Source: Morella rubra (Eukaryota > Streptophyta > Magnoliopsida > Fagales > Myricaceae). From it: a DNA stretch of 64,000 nt. The position numbers and the translations under genes are program-made. The notes beneath the pieces are model-generated. The model had not been told where the DNA came from. It worked only from the letters and a program-made list of their open reading frames with translations, and ran no database searches. Positions 33,281 through 44,930 of the stretch are shown piece after piece (position 1 is the stretch's first letter; the number at the start of each line of letters is the position of its first letter). The stretch lies in the NCBI GenBank assembly GCA_003952965.2, contig CM025854.1, positions 12,816,058 to 12,880,057 on the forward strand. Direction: 5' to 3'.

Positions 33281-34205
33281 TGTTAGATGTATGCCCTAAA
33301 AATCAAACTTTTTGAATAATTATGAGATAGTTATTGTTATTAATTATTCTTATTGATCACTTGTATATTATTTTGGGTACATGCAATACATAAATATTCA
33401 TATTTGAAATGACATAAATGTCATATTGTTGATAACATTGTACAAAAGTCAGGCTAGGATCCTTGTTGACTCCCTTTGTTCTAGACCAAGATACATGAAA
33501 ATGTACAAATGTGACCATAAGCAAATGTGTAGGTGCAATGTAAGAGTACATGTGCTCAACTGGATCAAATGTGAATACCTTTCGGAAATGATCACTAATA
33601 TAGAGAATGATATTCAGCACAATTAGCTTACTTTGTCCTTAGACCTGAGAGAGTTATGCAGGTTTGCTTGTTGTGTCTTGTGATTTAACTGAGTTGTTAT
33701 TTGAGCCTTGTGCATAGTAAGTGAATTTGTATAATTGCTCAATACTAGTCTCTTTGAGGCAGTATATTCATTATGTATGTATATTGTTTGGACTCAAATA
33801 AAAACGTTGCGCAGCGAGATTTTGTGAAAAGTGTTTTCATAGTTTTTACTTATATAATATATATTAAGTAATTATTTGTGAAAATTATTTTTTGGAAACT
33901 TTTTGGGAGTCCAACTAGATACAGACTGAAAATTAAGAATTATATATGCTAGAGACTTTATCGGTGATATTATTCCGGTCCTATTAACTCATGTGCAATA
34001 TAGAAGTGGAAGGATAAATAAGCATATAGTTGTTAGCAAAAGGGATTTCACAAAAATATCCCATTATCTCGAGGTCAATTATGATATGTTAATGGACATG
34101 ATCACAAATTTGTAGAAGCCCATAAATTCGAATTACAGAATATAAGGGGGTTTAATGAAAAAGAGTTTTTCCTGTTGATCCTACGGCCGAGATTTGAGCT
34201 TTGTT
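33281..34205 (+). repeat. Copia-type LTR relic, plus orientation, 3' truncated
   Basis: It begins TGTTAGATGTATGCCCTAAA, the family start, and follows the LTR through ATTTTGGGTACATGCAAT, CAACTGGATCAAATGTGAAT and GATCCTACGGCCGAGATTTG. It then stops about 230 bases short of the end seen in the copy at 40110-41235. It lies inside CACTA-derived sequence that resumes at about 34206. Confidence 0.75.
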
Positions 34206-35160
34206 GTGATGTTCATATATTGAACTGTTCAAACGATTTATGTATGGTTCGAACGGTTTAACTACCATCTAAACAAATTGTTGCAGTGTTATTTTTCTTG
34301 CATACATTTAGTAGCCTTAGTCTCATTTGAGAATTACACCGATTCGAATAACGAACTCGGTGTGATTCTTAAGCTGTTCATGTTATGGACATTTTAGGTT
34401 TACAATATCCGTAATGTGCATAATTGTATCCGTCATTGTAACAAATGTGTTTAGAAATTTTGATGCAAATCTCCTTTTGTCCTTCGGATACATATTCAAT
34501 ATTGAGCTTACACACTTGCCTTCAAAGGTTGGTGTTGAAGCTTAATGTTGAAAGGGTGTATTTGGGGACTAAGGGGAAACATGGGTTTATAGTGAATGGA
34601 GTTAGGTTTCACACGGTCCTTTGTGAACAATTTTGTGGTACTCAGAATAGCGACGTGGTGTTTCTGGGGACCATGCTAGGAAAGACGTTGATTTTTTTGG
34701 CCAAGTTGTAGATTTATGCGTTGCGTTATTTGGGCCAAAATTTAGTTTATTTACTCAAATGTGACTGGTTTGACTTGAGTGCTCAAAACATAGTTCTTGA
34801 TAAAAGTGGTCAGTTTGTTAGTATTAACACATTTCAAAAGTTGTACAAAGATGACCTGTTCGTGCTAGCGTCTCAAGGGAATCAAGTGTTTTATATGGAT
34901 GATATGAAGTTGGGCGGTCACTGGAAGATTGTTCAAAAGATTACCCTAGAAACATGTATAGTATTTCACCTATTGAAGAGGAAGCCAGTGAATGTGGAGA
35001 AGGACCATCGAACCATGAAGCAAAGCAGGAGAATGAGTCTATTGAGCTTTTTGTGGACTGTAGCTTATTTGACTTGGTCCCGTTCACTATAAATGATGAC
35101 GACACTTATGTGCTGGTAACCGATGAGAGTGGTCCACAACAGTGTGATATATAACAAAGC
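34206..35160 (+). pseudogene. TNP2 transposase C-terminal part (DUF4216-like) of a CACTA element
   Basis: TNP2 is the CACTA transposase; its C-terminal half holds DUF4218 and DUF4216. The frame gives ERVYLGTKGKHGFIVNGVRF and TQNSDVVFLGT. After a frame change it gives YLGQNLVYLLKCDWFDL, then DDLFVLASQGNQVFYMDDMK and LGGHWKIVQK. This matches the DUF4216 pattern (RFHTK...TQNSG, LFKCDWW, FVLASQAEQVFYxxD). The catalytic Transposase_21 part is absent upstream. About 34206-34500 is an intron-like stretch that recurs at 56000-56591. Confidence 0.75.
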
Positions 35161-35280
35161 GATGATTCCTCGAACTAAAATAACTTTATCATTTCAATTT
35201 ATTTTGCATTTGTATCTTATATTCATTTTGAGTTACAAAATTGATTTGTTTTTTTCATTAATATTGATTTATTTCGTCAG

Positions 35281-36005
35281 ATGACGACATCATGCCAGTG
35301 GGAGAAAAACATCTTCGGTGTGATTTATCTAGCACATCAGTTCGAGCGTAGAGTATTCCCAGTACAGTAGCAGTGTCGAGTCCTTCGCTTATAGATTGAA
35401 ACAAATTACCGTCCCCTCCCATAGCCAGTCTAGTAGTCACCCAAAGTAGTTGGGAATGTATGTATCTTACCCGTTGATTTTGATTAAATATTATGACTTT
35501 TTAAATTGTATTCTAACTAATTTTTAAATGTATTATTCTTCGTTTGTAGCGACGTTCAGGATCAAGCACGGAAAAGGGTAGTACGTGCGGGATTACATTT
35601 TACAAGGCTCGTCATGGAGGAAATTTGATTGTCCATATCCCCGATGGATGTACGGGTGGTGATGACAAGGCATCCTCGATGCTCTTAAGTCATATTGATT
35701 CTCCCGTTCGACAGCATGTCCCATTTCAGATGATTAAGTGGTGGGAAGTCCCTGATCAAGTAAAATCATACTTGATGAACCGATCTCCGTTGTGCACTGA
35801 TCTCAATTCTCATCTCACCACTCTCGAGCAGAATTATGTTATACTCGATAGCACTCTAAAGGAGGAGGTCAACACTCCGAGGAAGGATCATAGGGCCATT
35901 CCGGAGCAGATGCCCGATTTGCGACAAACTATGACTACCACTCCAACACAGCTTCAGACGCTTACGAGACAGATGGGCACTATGGAGCAACTCTTATAGA
36001 ATATG
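35281..36005 (+). pseudogene. TNP1-like gene fragment (Transposase_24 family), two exons
   Basis: Exon 1 is about 35281-35457 with donor GTATGT, and exon 2 starts at 35550 after TTTGTAG. The recognisable part (from 35616) reads NLIVHIPDGCTGGDDKASSM, then IDSPVRQHVPFQMIKWWEVP, the domain that in TNP1-like proteins follows the basic TRG-KALEK segment. It ends in a heptad-rich tail (LRQTMTTTPTQLQTLTRQMG) and a TAG at 35997-35999. It directly follows the TNP2 tail in the same orientation, the usual CACTA gene order. A diverged second copy is at 38705-39215. Confidence 0.68.
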
Positions 36006-36059
36006 CATGACGCTCTCGGATTAGGACCCTTTGAGCCCACACCATGACACTGATTCTAC

Positions 36060-37465
36060 TTTTATGTTTTTTATTTTAGTTTTATTTCACGCTATGTTTG
36101 ATGAATATCTTATATTTATGGGTTTGTATTTGCTGACATATGGTTTTTACTTTTATGTTGATTCTACTTTATTATAGTTACTTTCGATATTTATGTTGAT
36201 TCTGGTTTATGTTGGTTAACTTTAACTTATTCTTACTTAACTTAATATAATAACCATATACGTATCCTAGCAAAATTGAAATCGTAGCATATCTTATAAA
36301 TGTAAATGTAAATGTAGTACTATATAATTAAGTTCATACTAGTATATAAATGTTGTCCTATATAAATGTATGTATTAGTAATTGGGGAAAACAATTACGA
36401 TTAATGTTGAAAGTTTAATATATTTTCTGTTGGCGAATACCATTTGAACAGATTAACAATCGGCCAGACGGAAAAATGATGTCATTTTAAAGAGGAAAAC
36501 GGTGTCATTCTATCAAAGCAAACCGTCCGAACAATCAGCAAAACCGTGGGCATAGTTAAAGAAGGATTTAAGACGGCATAGTTTAGGTCAAAGAAATATT
36601 TGTTTATTTTTCCTTAGCCATTTGTACAGTGTCAACGAAAAACGACATCGTTTGTCTGTGGTAAAAATGGCGTCGTTGGTTGTGAAGACGATGTCGTGTG
36701 CAACGGATATAACCGTTGGGATGCGGAGAATTTGTTGCCGATAAAGTTTCATGCCAAAAATTTCAAGTTGATAGTTATTGGACAGATTCAAAACCATGAA
36801 ACCTAGAAACTGTGGCTTATTCGTGAAACTCTCTGAAAACGTCAGAAACCTCTCAAATACGGCCAAACTCCATCTATTTGCTAAGAAATCATTTAGGAAG
36901 GGATAGAAGGAGATTCAAGCATAGATTAGAGTGATTTTAGAGCATTGAACGACATATATTGTTAGTTTATTAATTTTTTGTCCTAATTTTAATTTTCTTG
37001 TGTTTATTCAATTGTAAATGTGTTGAACAAAAGGGAGATTTTGAAGGTTTGAGGTACGGGAGTTTTGGATTTCGTGGATTTTTGTGGGTTTCGGGTGAAA
37101 ATATGTGTTTATGTTTTAATTTTGGCTCTTTAATGATTTGGGTAGCTTATAATGATGTTTAGTTGGAGTTTGGGATATATTTGATGTGACTATGGTAGTT
37201 GTTTTGGGATTGAAACCGCTTGCCACTACCTTTTGCAAGGAATCTACTTCTGCGACAGACGCAGTACGAACGTTTCTTGTAATCGATGATCGTTAAGATG
37301 TGTACAGGTTGTGTGGATGGTTATATTTTGAAACGGCGTAGTCTTCTTGTGCCTGTGTGGACGGTTTGTACACTATCCGCATGTTTTTGTGTTAATTAAT
37401 TATGTGATTTTTTTTTCAATTTTGCATTTAGTAGGCCTTAGACCCTGAACTAGGCAGTTTTAGAC
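36060..37465. other. CACTA-derived non-coding region, no gene seen
   Basis: AT-rich sequence with clusters of CCGTCCGAAC, CCAGACGG and CGTCGTT words (36440-36730) like CACTA subterminal or intron DNA seen elsewhere in the window. The piece at 37330-37465 resembles 34220-34360 ('gcatttagtaggcctta'). No frame is convincing on either strand. Confidence 0.4.
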
Positions 37466-38490
37466 TCAATACAGTACACCTGAACCTAGAGAGGGGGGAT
37501 GAGTAGGTTCTTTTAGATTCTATTTCGAACTTTCACTTTGCTGCACACTTCACAAGAATATCAACACATTCAAGAACCTATAATCTTTATCAAGATTAAA
37601 ATGTATATGCAGAATAAATTACATCGTTGAAGCTAATAAACTTTTTAAGGCTTCAAGATATTCAAGAAAACTAACTTTTATCTTCAGATAATAATGGACA
37701 GTCTAATATCCAACCAAGAATCAACAAAGTAACAATGTAAATCAGCAACAATCACAACACACTTGACACATAGATTGATATCGGAGAGAAAACCATTTGA
37801 AGACAAACTTCAAAAGGAAAAACTCTACAGGCCTTGTGGCCAAGAAAGGTATCCACTATAATGAGAACTCGAAATTAAAAAGTGATCCCTTAGACCCGAT
37901 CTCATCCATTCTTCATCCCTAGCACCTTCATCTCTGATCTTGAATGCAGTCTTTCCAATGAAACTTCACTATTATTGCTACCAGATCAGCGCCACCCAAA
38001 CCTACTTAGCAACCAGAACTCTGGTAAATCCAAAGGCTTCAATCGGATAATCTTTGTGTGCGATCAACAAACTCTAATGGAACTAAAGAAAAGATACAAT
38101 CTTTCTGGTACATTTTAGTCCATATAGAGTAAACTAAAAAACAACAGTAGAGAGTTCTTAGAGAAGATAACAATGGAGGCTTTTACTCTCCCTCAACAAA
38201 GAAATGTTATTCTTGGATATTTTTTAAGTGTATGGCCAAATAGGATAGAAGGCTTTATATACCTTAGGCTACTAAGGTGAGAATCATGAAATCAATTAAG
38301 TTTGAAACGCTTCTAAAACTGTTAGAGGGGTTCAAGTTTAGCTTCCATAGTTTTGGTAAATCTCAAGCAAACTCCCAATAAACTTTGCCAACATAAAAAC
38401 ATACTATGCTCCAGCTTCTTGTTATCAAACTAGTAACAGACTCCTATCATACTATGCATTCTCCATACACACTCATTTGCTTACTGAGAC
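37466..38490. repeat. Unassigned dispersed repeat, possibly an LTR-type insertion
   Basis: It starts with CACCTGAACCTAGAGAGGGG, a word typical of junctions of some plant copia-type elements, and lies between two CACTA-derived segments (before 37465 and after about 38500). No coding and no second copy in the window were found, so its class stays open. Confidence 0.35.
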
Positions 38491-38704
38491 GCTAGAACCA
38501 TGTAGTGCTTTCACTCTTGAATCTTCAGGAATATGACACAAATTCAAACATGAAGTTTATGCCAACTAAATACATTTATAGACCCGTTTGCGAATTTTCG
38601 CATAATTTTGTTTCCAAACGAGCGGTAATTCCTGAATTGTCTAAGTTGTGGACAGTTTCAATTAGACTATCTGTTAGACTATCTACTTGCATACTTGCCA
38701 CTTG

Positions 38705-39215
38705 AAGGTGAGTGTGTAACCTCATAGGACATCGTCATGGCAACTGGGAAAAAACGTCTTCTGTGCAATTAAGGTAACATAGTAGTTGGTGAGGCAAGTC
38801 CTTCACAAGGAGCAGGCAATGATTTACCATCTCCTGTGACGATCAGCTCACGTACCACCCAAAGTAATTGTGCATGTAAGCATTTCAAACGATCATTAGA
38901 GTTAAGGTTTTCCACCTATCTTTTTAGGTATGCTAAAGTTTTCGTTACAACATTTTTGTTTATGTATAGCAACATCAGGATTAAGCAAGTACGGGGTAAG
39001 ACATGAGGAATTGCATTAGAGAAGGCTCGTATTGTAGGAAAGTTGAGTGTTCATATCCCTGATGGTCATATGGGTGGTGATGAAAAGATATCTTCAATGC
39101 TCTCTAGTCATATTAGTTCGCTCGTGAAATCACGTGTCGTTTGATGCGGTCAAGTGGTCCAAAGTCTCCGATGAGGTTAAGTCTTACGTAATGAACAAAG
39201 TATTGGCAAGTGTAA
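38705..39215 (+). pseudogene. Second TNP1-like fragment, copy of the 35281-35790 segment
   Basis: It repeats the same two-exon layout: a first exon ending near TCACGTACCACCCAAAGTAA, a GTAAGC donor at about 38877, an acceptor before the 'caacatcaggattaagca' block, then ALEKARIVGKLSVHIPDGHM followed by GGDEKISSMLSSHISSLVK. A stop (TGA at about 39016) and a frame change near 39140 break it. It is less complete than the copy at 35281-36005 and lacks the C-terminal tail. Confidence 0.65.
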
Positions 39216-39339
39216 CATAGAATAAATTGTGCTTATGCTTATTATTTATTGTTTAATTATACTAACATTGTTTTATTTGAGGATGACTTTAACCTCATTA
39301 TGATTGGCTAGAGGATCAAAACACTATGATGTGTACAAC

Positions 39340-39510
39340 AACATATTGCTGGAAACATGCCCTCAAACCCTTCCAAAGGTCTTTGACTTGAAAAATATGT
39401 TTTGTGAATCATCTTTTTCCCTGATGAGATCACCCCAACGTCATTCCCATAAGTAGAATATTACTGACATAAAGAACTAGAAACACTACTAAACTCGCAC
39501 TGACTTATTG
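39340..39510 (-). pseudogene. Copia reverse transcriptase relic
   Basis: The minus strand gives VFLVLYVSNILLMG and, one frame over, GNDVGVISSGKKMIHKTYF. This corresponds to the Ty1/copia reverse transcriptase motif YVDDILLxGND and the segment after it. The two catalytic aspartates (DD) are replaced by Ser-Asn. It is a short, frame-broken remnant, and no connected gag or integrase is visible. Confidence 0.55.
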
Positions 39511-40109
39511 TCAGTACAAGGTTCATCCATGTTTTGTGAGAAATCAAACAATTTGATCTTCTCGTCTAAATGAATTCTCAGCTAACACTCCAGCGATGTA
39601 AAGTCATCAGTTAGTTTAGTAACATTTCTTTTATATTGATCTCATCTGCCTTAGGTATTGGCTCAGCTGACTGTTTCATCAAGAATTGTCACGCTTTTGC
39701 CTTTACTTAGGCCATACTCATTTTTAAAGTATAATTTTCCTTCTAATAATCACCTTTTGTTCATTTGGGTTTACAAAAGAAGAGAGAGATAAGGTCATAT
39801 ATCAGTCACGCAGTCAGCATTGTAAGTGGATATTAATTTGACAAGGGCACTGAAAGCTAGATAGCGGTAAAGTCTAAACAATGTTTTTTGGTGTTCAGAG
39901 TCGAGAATTTGCGGACTTTCTAAAGATGCACAAGTTCAGTTATTATTGATAATTGATCAATTTTGAACTTGTGTGTATACATTGGGTAAAGGTGCATGGA
40001 GTTGCAAGAGTTATATGAAGAATACCATTGCTAACCCCAACACTGAAAGCAAAGTACATAGAAAGGAGTCACATGTATTTAATACTTGTTGGGTATAATG
40101 TTGTAATAT

Positions 40110-41235
40110 AAGATGTTACACAGTTATATTGTGGAGTAAAACTGTAGGAAAGTTAAGCCAATGATTAATGAATTAAAAGGTGGGGAGTATGACTTTTAGG
40201 TTCCTTATTCACCTGACAGTTGTTCTTGACCGAGGTACATATTTATGTACAAATAGGTCTACACTTGTTCTGCCTCTATTAAATAGGATGATGGACTCCG
40301 TTATTCAGGTAGTGACCTTAAGCAGATGAGTGGTGCACTGTAAGAGTACATGCACTGAACTGGATCAAATATGAATACCTTTTGGAAGTGATCACTGATG
40401 TTGAGAAGGTATTCAACACAATTAGTTTATTATATCCTTAGACCTAAAAGATTTATACAGGTTTGTCTGTTGTGTACTTGTGCTATGACCGTGTCATTTG
40501 GTGATGATATTTCTAATTCAAATATTCCAGACAACGTTGGGTCTTGTACATCATACATGAGTTTATGTAAATGCTCAACAAGTAATCCACACATCTCTTT
40601 GAGACACGGTATATTCAGTATATTGTATAAAGTTGGACTCGAAAAAGAAATCATTGGCCAGTGGATTTTTGTGAATATTTTTTGAAATTACTATATATAT
40701 TATATATTTATTTGAGAAATTATTATAGAAACAATTTGAGAGTCCAACGAGTTATAGATTATGAATTAAGAATTATATGAGCTAGGGACTTAATCGGTGA
40801 TATTATTCCGGTCGTATTAACTCATGTAGAATATATTATGGTGTAAGGATAAATAAACAAATAATTGTTAGCCAAAGAGATTTCAAAAAAATAGTCTCAC
40901 TATCTCGGGGGTCAATTGTGAAATGTTAATGGACATAATCACAATTTTTAGAAGCCTATAAGTTCAGAATATAGAATATAAGGGAGCTAAAGAAAAATAA
41001 TTTTTCAAGATGATCCTACGGCTAGATTTGAGATCCCTAAAGATCTCACGCATAAGCACAATTGAAGCTTTGAGGAAGCCATTATAAATAGCTCATAATT
41101 TCATTTAAGAAAATAGAGAAGCTCATTTATGAGAGAATTGTTCTTTCTCTAAAAACTCTCTCTCTCTCTCTCTCTCAATAACTGTGTGCGTAGATCTGAA
41201 GGAGGCAGAACGCTTGGGCTGCTAGATTTCAACGA
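40110..41235 (+). repeat. Copia-type LTR relic, plus orientation, 5' truncated
   Basis: It matches the family from about position 110 of the LTR: GCCAATGATTAATGAATTAA, GGGGAGTATGACTTTTAGG, ACTGGATCAAATATGAATAC, GAGTCCAACGAG, GATGATCCTACGGCT. It reaches the end region with AGATCTGAAGGAGGCAGAAC. A (CT)n run lies at 41157-41176. It lacks the TGTTAGATG start. Confidence 0.72.
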
Positions 41236-41978
41236 CCAATTTCCACTACGAATCTTAGACACAGGGTGCAAAATGCAATGAAACATGAACAAGAAATAGT
41301 GCTTGATTGCTTAAATACATTTTCAATTAAGAAATACCGCACATTAAGTATATTTTCAATTAAGAAAATAGCGCTTGATTAGCTATGATGGTAATGAGCT
41401 CAATCATCTAAGTATATTTTCAATTAAGAAATAGTGCTTGATTGCTTAAATACATTATTATGGTAATTAATATATATGTCATTTTTGGTTGCAGAAAGAT
41501 TCAAAAATTGATCAGAATAATCCTGTATTGGTGTACAAAAAAACGCATAATAATAAGAACAATGTGTGGTCATCAGATAGTGCACGGGAAAATGTTGTAA
41601 GTTATATTATGCATTATTAAATTGGAAATTGGCAATTTGGTGACTATGTTTTGACCCCAATGATAAAATAGTAAATAGGATTACTTTTTTTCCTTTCCGG
41701 TCATTGAGTCGTTACCTATCTAACGATCTAGTCCTTCTGTCCATATTCCATTAGCACCTCTAACGAAATTCAGTTACACGTCATGATTTTGCCCAGCTTG
41801 GCATCTATTATCCACTTCAGTATCCTAGTTACTAACTCTAGAATGCACCGTTTAACTCATTTTACACCCCAAAAATTGAACTATCTCTTGGTGCCTGCCT
41901 TCTTCTTCTTCTATCTCTCTGAATCTTTGTTGCATCCAGGTTTTGAATCTCTCTCCCTCTTCACACCCTGCTCTCACA

Positions 41979-42010
41979 CCATTGGTCCCTCTCTCTTCCT
42001 CTATATAAAA
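41979..42010 (+). promoter_or_regulatory. Promoter-like CCAAT and TATA boxes inside the MULE
   Basis: CCATTGG (a CCAAT box in reverse) at 41979-41985 is followed by CTATATAAAAC, TATA core 42002-42009, then a C-rich leader and a possible leader intron (GT near 42090, CAG at 42155-42157). A short frame begins at 42219 (MEVVARGTATEQQ) and stops after 17 codons. This is the layout of a plant gene 5' end and may be captured host promoter DNA. Confidence 0.45.
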
Positions 42011-42157
42011 CTCCGAAACACTCCTCTTTGCCCCCCCTTCAATCTTCTCACCGCAGTACATCCCTCGCACTTTCCTACCTTTCTTTCTAGGTAACCAATC
42101 AGTTTTGTTTGACGTCTTGTTCAACATTCAAATACCATTTTTGTTTTGTTCATGCAG

Positions 42158-42198
42158 TGAGAGAGAGAGAGAGAGAGATATATATATATATATATATA
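42158..42198. repeat. (GA)n(TA)n microsatellite
   Basis: About nine GA units run straight into about ten TA units just after a possible splice acceptor inside the MULE. Confidence 0.88.
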
Positions 42199-42943
42199 CA
42201 AACTTAAGGAAAAAGAAATGGAGGTGGTTGCCAGAGGAACAGCGACAGAACAACAAATTCCAAAGAACTAGAGGGACAGGGAGAGGAGCCCAAAGAGAAC
42301 CAAGGTGTGGAGTAAGCCTAAGGGCATGACTGAGAAAACATCGGCCCACGTCATATAGCACAGAGAGCTAGGAGCCCTTCACAATACAAGTGGTGGGCAC
42401 TGAAGATGAATGGGAAATAAAAAAAAATACAGTGATACCTAATAGTCGACAAGAACTTTTAGAAGAGATAGAAACAAACAAGAAAAATTTGAATGATGAA
42501 TAAATATGAACATTATTCAATCTTAGTTTTTTATACAACTCAACGAACTTCAGGAAAGCTACCAAATTGAGTAAAGCTCGTTACCAAGTACTAAACTCGG
42601 TAATATATCTGAAGAAGACTGTTGAGTGTGAATTACATTGCAGTGGAAGATTTGTAGTATTGCAACAATAGGTAGATCACTAAACCTCCCGTCCCCATGG
42701 AAAAGAACAAAAATATAATTGAAATATCCAACTTACTATCAACAACAGTGGAAAGATGTCTAAATTGAGGCCAAAAATAATCCATATATATGTGCGAGCT
42801 TTTGCTCATTAAGCACATGTATATCTTCCCAAAGTTGGTCCCTGCTTCATATTAGTCAAAGTTACACTATCTGTTTGGTTGCTTTGAAAATATGAAGAAA
42901 AATGCAAAATTGAACCTCCTAGTGAGGATAAGAACAACGAAGC

Positions 42944-43411
42944 TTGCATTATCAGTTTCTCCAACACAAAGGCTTGAACCTCCTCCAAGGCAAAGGCATG
43001 GACGGTATGTACACATGGTCATCCAAAAGGTACACTAATCGCTCCCCTAGTTGTATGAGCTTTTTATTAGTTCCACACTATATGTTGATTAGGTGTGTGG
43101 ATCTACAAAAATGGCTTTGTCTGGCACTACCTCGCAGAGAACGATTTCATATACCCAGTGCATGGCTAAGAGTATCTTCTCAAGGGGTTAGAGATACTCA
43201 ACTCCTGCTTGATCCACAAGTTTCACGAAATATAGACGGAAGGACCAGATCAATAGGCGAAGGACAAGTCCGACGAGGATTAAGACTTCCAAGTGATCAG
43301 CAAGCAAAGGAATCAATCGTGGAGCTCAATCAATCTGAACGAGTACAAAGTCTACCAGTCTTGTCTTCCGGTGACTCTGCCGGGAAAGCCGTCGTGGAGG
43401 TGTCGACTTAG
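42944..43411 (+). CDS. Unrecognised open frame of 155 codons inside the MULE
   Basis: The frame reads through LPRRERFHIPSAWLRVSSQG and DQQAKESIVELNQSERVQSL to a TAG at 43409-43411. The second half is hydrophilic and of ordinary composition rather than low complexity, which is unusual for chance frames in this AT-rich DNA. I recognise no domain. It has no clear upstream promoter of its own. It may be a captured host gene fragment or chance. Confidence 0.25.
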   Translation: MHYQFLQHKGLNLLQGKGMDGMYTWSSKRYTNRSPSCMSFLLVPHYMLIRCVDLQKWLCLALPRRERFHIPSAWLRVSSQGVRDTQLLLDPQVSRNIDGRTRSIGEGQVRRGLRLPSDQQAKESIVELNQSERVQSLPVLSSGDSAGKAVVEVST

Positions 43412-44329
43412 ATAGACGAGATGCGACGAAGACACAGGCATGTCAGAGAGATAGAAGAGAAAGGACAACTTATGGGGGTGTAAAATAAGTTAAACGGTGC
43501 GTTTTGTTTCTAAATTGGATTCCGTTAGAGGTGCTGAGCTGGGCAGAATGATGACATGTAATTGGATTCCGTTAGAGGTGCTGATGGAACACGCACGAAA
43601 GGACCAGATCGTTAAATGGGTAATGACTCATTGAACAAAAAGTAAAAAAAAGCAATCCTAGTGACTATTTTGTCATTTGGGTCAAAACCTGGTGACCAAA
43701 TTGCCAATTTCCTATATTAAATTTTAATATTTAAAGTTTTAACTTTACTTTTTTTTCTCTTTAAATTGTTGGAAAAGATGGAGGCACTACAGGTAGAGCA
43801 CGAGCCTGAGGGAAGGTCATTTACAAAAGTGAAGATTTTCACAAACGTCTTGGGGACGAAAGCGAGTTACGTGCTGGGTTTAGGCCAAACAGTGCGGCAC
43901 ATTGGACCATCTTCTTTAGTGACGTCCGTTGATTTTGTCCGGAGATTGGAGGAGGCTAGAGTAGGATAGAGGAGATGGGGGCTAGACAGATGGAATATGA
44001 AGCGCTACTTGTCTGGCGAACAGAAATGTAGCAGACGATGCGGGGCATTCGGAGGAGGAACAACGGAAGCAGCAAGAGGAGAAAGAACAGAGGTTGAAAT
44101 GAATGGAATAAAAAATACATGTGTAGATGATAGAGCACATAAGGCAACACACATCACATTTGACGCCCAAACAAATATTTGGATAGATTGTTGATTTTAG
44201 ACTTGATTTCAATTATTATGACGATTTCCATAATTTATTCTATTAAAGATTATGACCATTAAAATATTTGTAGAGACAATTATGAATTCTATTTTATAAT
44301 TACTATAATTTCCTCACATCACATGTACT

Positions 44330-44930
44330 TCATATTTAAATGCATAATTTAAATAAACAAATATCGTCCGAACGACATAAATAACTGTACCTTAAATGCA
44401 TAATGTAAATAAATATAATTATCTCCAAACAAAATAAATAACAGTGCGCACAGTTTGTACCAAATACCCTCCCTACATTTATTATCATCCATAGGCCATT
44501 TTTTAATGATCTCCACACTTTTATTAACCGTTCGCACATATATTCCTTGGCATTTTTCTTTTTCCCTAAAAAAAGTGACCACGTTCGAACCTATTTGAAA
44601 AAGGTTCAAACGTTCCATTCTGTGACACTTATTTTTTCATCACAAATATGAAATCGATTGGAACAATTAGTTTGGACCCTGTACACATGTCTCGGTGACG
44701 ATTTAGATTTTCGTCACGTACCACAAAGCTTGCATACAAGTTTTTGAACGGACCAAAAACAACCGATGCGTGACGTAAGTGTAATCGTCACGCCAATTGA
44801 AAACCATCCAGAACGATACAGTTACCTTCCTAACAATTTTTCCTGATAACACAGGCAAACCGTCACGTAAAAGCTTGCGTGACATGCTTACCATGACAAA
44901 CCACTTGTAGAAATTGTAAAATCCTTGATT
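44330..44930 (+). mobile_element. Right subterminal region of a CACTA-like element
   Basis: Repeated inverted words (GTGACGATTTAGATTTTCGTCACG, GCGTGACG...CGTCACGCC, CCGTCACG...GCGTGACATG) and CGTTCGAAC/CCGTCCGAAC words fill this stretch after the TNP1-like tail. The terminal CACTA word itself is not clear (CCACTTGTAGAAATTG near 44910), so the exact end is uncertain. Confidence 0.5.

Larger units (their letters stand above)
41624..43714. mobile_element. Mutator-like element (non-autonomous MULE), 2.1 kb, with 9-bp target duplication
   Basis: The long terminal arms are inverted copies: left 41624-about 41865 and right about 43475-43714. The left arm starts GGAAATTGGCAATTTGGTGA and the right arm ends TCACCAGGTTTTGACC-style in reverse order with GCCAATTTCC at its edge. 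The 9-mer TATTAAATT lies directly on both sides (41615-41623 and 43715-43723), the duplication size of Mutator elements. There is no MURA-type transposase. The interior holds promoter-like DNA, a microsatellite and one unrecognised open frame. Confidence 0.88.
41495..44110 (+). pseudogene. TNP1-like CACTA gene interrupted in an intron by a MULE
   Basis: Exon 41495-41596 follows TTTGGTTGCAG and ends at a GTAAGT donor. It encodes 34 open codons (KDSKIDQNNPVLVYKKTHNN, then NVWSSDSARENV), the Transposase_24 motif 'xxxVYKKTH...W.....E'. The next coding part starts near 43766 (EKMEALQVEHEPEGRSFTKV, then NVLGTKASYVLGLGQTVRHI and VDFVRRLEEARVG) and continues in a second frame as GARQMEYEALLVWRTEM before a stop. 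Between them the intron contains a 2.1-kb MULE. A minus-strand copy of the C-terminal part lies at about 49250-49500. Without frame repair the tail is broken after about 67 codons. Confidence 0.72.
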
